The notes beneath the pieces were generated by a model, which made no database searches, was not told where the DNA came from, and was given only the letters and a program-made list of their open reading frames with translations. 64,000 nucleotides of DNA, from assembly GCA_963978895.1 (NCBI GenBank), contig OZ022242.1, positions 10,095,992-10,159,991 of the forward strand, read 5' to 3'. This document shows, piece by piece, positions 61,855 to 64,000 of this stretch; the stretch's first letter is position 1; the number at the start of each line of letters is the position of its first letter. The stretch is from Erpobdella octoculata (taxonomy: Eukaryota > Annelida > Clitellata > Hirudinida > Erpobdellidae). The translations under genes were made by a program, and so were the position numbers.

Positions 61855-61931
61855 CTACTCCTCCTCCCCCTGGACAAACACTGGCTCATCTGCATCTCTT
61901 TGTAGCGCTTCATTCATGTTCTGCAGATCAA
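61855..61931 (-). CDS. likely last exon of another minus-strand gene
   Basis: A strong acceptor (TTTTTCATTTCCCCCAG on the minus strand) is followed, after two bases that finish a codon, by 24 codons: DLQNMNEALQRDADEPVFVQ then GEEE and TAG. The acidic, charged C-terminus reads like a genuine protein end. The family is not recognisable from 24 residues. The preceding exons must lie to the right, beyond 62 kb, and were not found. If real, it makes a second gene in the same orientation as the neuroligin, so the neuroligin 5' exons lie either left of it or interleaved. Confidence 0.45.
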
Positions 61932-64000
61932 CTGGGGGAAATGAAAAACATTTATGCAAAGTATTTCGTTAACATTTTTGCTGTTGTTTTATTTCGTTTT
62001 GTAATTAAGTTAATAAAACAGGAAATGTTTATTGAACCTTTAACGGTATTGCAAGATACTGAAGTCGAAATACTTCAGGAGCTGAGATGCTGTTTTTTAT
62101 CAGAATTTATATATTTATTTGTTTAAAATGATATTATACTAAAGAAAACAATAAAAACACAAAAATTAGAACAAAAAAGTAAATAGATGAGAAATGCTTA
62201 GAAAAGCAATTTTCTGTAAGCACATCCCAGCCATGCTCAGGTGTTGAGATGATAAATTGGGGAGAACCAAATTGTGGGGTGGGGGTAAAAAAGAAAAAAA
62301 TCTCAGCTAGATTGAAATGTGGGGAGTTTTTGAGTGGGTTGGAAGCAAAGGGTGGACCCATAAAGAACATTACTGCCTCATAACAGAACAGCCGCCATAT
62401 TGTTTCGTCCGCTGTCTGCCCCATGACTTTCAGGCAGGTGCCTTCGTAACCGAGTTAGCTGGTCACAATGATTTGTAGCCAGCCGTTCTAATTGAAAGAC
62501 GATCATGTGACATGTGAAAATAGAAAAAACTGGTCACGTGTGACTGAATTACTGGAGCGTGACACGAAAAACAATTTAAAAATAAAACAAAATACAAATG
62601 AAATATGAAAAAAATATCGTAATTTTTTAATGTTGTTGTTTATTTATCTGCTGGTAATAGGAAGCCGACGAAAATCAACAACTGATGGATCCAGGTTGAT
62701 GGAAATATTCTTTTTTTATGGCTGACAGCAAGGCAGCGCAATGAAGCGTGCTGTTCCATTAATCCGGAGACGAATTCCAAGTGGAAGAAGAGACAAATTA
62801 ACACCGTCCTGCAAGACTGACCTGCTCGCTTATAAATCAATGGAAGCTATCATCAAGTTGAAGTCATTCATGCGGGAGGAAAGAAAAAAATAATAAAAAA
62901 AAAGTTGAAAAAGAAAAAAAAGTTTTTTTTTCAAATTTTTCATGGTGAAAAATTGCTGGTTTTTATCTAGATTTTTTGTCATTGTTTGTTGTTTCATCTT
63001 TGAATGTTTTAAGTTTTTTTCCCCTAAAAAACAAAGAACACTGAAAACAGAGCGTTTCTAAAAGTAGCATTAATTACAATATATCACTGGGGTACTTAAT
63101 ATTCGTTGTAGCCAAAAACAATATTACGAGATTTTTTGTTACTATGGTTATTATCTAATAATTAGTCTAGCAATCTCATGAATATAATTTTCCATTATCA
63201 ACCTATTTGTCATAATTTACTTGAAAAATCAGAACTTGTCGGAAAAATATAAATGAATTCTAATATTATCTAGTAGAAATCAAGAAACTGTCATTTCGTG
63301 AAAAGTCTCTAATCAATCTTTTCTTGTTGCAAAAAAATTATTAATAAAATGTGAAAGCTGAAATAGTTTTTTGTTTTTGTTTTATTTTTGTTGTCTTTTT
63401 GTCGTATGTGTCTTGTTCTGTGTGGTTTGTTATATCAGAGGTGAACATGAGTGAGGTTAAGTTATGTTGGTTTGGGATAAAAAAAAACTGAAAAGTTTTT
63501 CTTAATTAACACGAATTTAACTGTAGGTTGTGTTGGGTCGGAATGAGTTGGGTTGAGAAAATGGTGGGTTGGGTCAAAAAAATGAACCCATATCCTGCTC
63601 TGTGTTATATGCGTCATTTTCTGCGAGGTTTGTTATATGCGTAGTATTGTGCGTATTTTGTTATATTTGTCATATCCTGCGTATTTTGTTATACGCGTCT
63701 TGTTTGGCGTGATTTCTTATATACGTCATGCTCCGAGTATTTTATTATTTGCATCTTTTGCATGCACTCCGCTGTATGTGCTTTGTTATAAAATCCTTCA
63801 CTTGCTTCCGCAGCTGAACTGCAATTTCAAATACAAACCTGTCCAACCCGTCCTAAAAAGAATCAAATATGACTTTTATTGTATGTTTCACATCGTGACT
63901 ATCGTGTATTTAATTCAATAAAATATTTTCATCAAACATCTAAAAAACTTTTCAGAAAAAAAATAATTGTGTGTTTCCATTTTAAACTAATAATAGGACA
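61932..64000. other. right-end stretch without recognised genes
   Basis: Minus-strand frames at 62134-62424 and 62640-62840 have no family signature. The latter contains a hydrophobic run (HQLLIFVGFLLPA) but no usable splice donor. The segment 63420-63595 is GTTGGGTT-rich. Otherwise it is AT-rich DNA. Confidence 0.5.
63604..63800. repeat. degenerate ~28-bp repeat (GTTATATGCGTC...)
   Basis: GTTATATGCGTCATTTTCTG, TTATACGCGTCTTGTTTGGC and TTATATACGTCATGCTCCGA are diverged copies at about 27-30 base spacing, six to seven in all, with CG dinucleotides kept at the same place. Confidence 0.65.

Noticed and set aside
62640..62840. Possible neuroligin signal-peptide exon (hydrophobic HQLLIFVGFLLPA)
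   Set aside because: There is no GT donor in a usable place after the hydrophobic run, and nothing links it to the exon at 41318-41467.

Overview
This is an AT-rich, intron-containing animal genome window, crowded with microsatellites and transposon remains and carrying one 200-base assembly gap. The main gene is a neuroligin-like cell-adhesion molecule, a catalytically dead cholinesterase-fold protein, on the minus strand. Seven exons can be joined with matching splice phases (41318-41467, 38758-38943, 28373-28527, 26643-26916, 25841-26507, 13206-13309, 2836-4166). Together they give about 954 residues, from the HGxS loop region to a C-terminal PDZ ligand (STTV). The 5' exons (signal peptide and first ~120 residues) were not found. 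Neuroligin and the transposon set (hAT, Helitron, several LINE lineages) point to a bilaterian-grade invertebrate. I cannot name the lineage from sequence alone.

Layout. 1-2.8 kb: a possible last exon of a plus-strand gene (22-129), convergent with the neuroligin, then two inverted-repeat elements and a 37-bp tandem repeat. 2.8-41.5 kb: the neuroligin exons and introns. The last three large introns (9.0, 12.5 and 10.2 kb) hold very long (TTC), (ATC), (TA), (CT) and (CATC) arrays, a Helitron built around a 157-bp tandem repeat (8.05-9.8 kb), a hAT transposon nested in a second Helitron with a perfect 8-bp target duplication (10.4-12.7 kb), and a retroposed 3' tail with a 13-bp target duplication (17.3 kb). 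There is also a 278-bp tandem duplication (31.6-32.2 kb), the gap (33.8-34.0 kb) and a decayed reverse transcriptase (39.1 kb).

41.5-61.8 kb: this lies upstream of the visible neuroligin exons. It holds a fairly intact 5'-truncated LINE reverse transcriptase (41.5-42.9 kb), Helitron ends (43.8, 44.2 and 46.0-46.5 kb), a 30-bp minisatellite (47.3 kb), a decayed LINE (48.3-49.1 kb), a 32-bp minisatellite (55.5 kb) and an approximately 658-bp (TTTA) array (56.6 kb). At 59.2-60.2 kb is the C-terminal part of a restriction-like-endonuclease LINE, sandwiched between two (GTAT) arrays. 61.8-64 kb: a likely last exon of another minus-strand gene (61855-61931), then sequence in which I recognise nothing.

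Most open frames longer than 60 codons are translations of microsatellites and were discarded. The most useful observations are the hidden 104-bp neuroligin exon, the microsatellite-derived serine tract in a neuroligin coding exon, the nested hAT and Helitron, the alternating 157/314-bp array inside a Helitron, and the LINE fragment inside a tetranucleotide repeat. I see no undescribed multi-gene system here.
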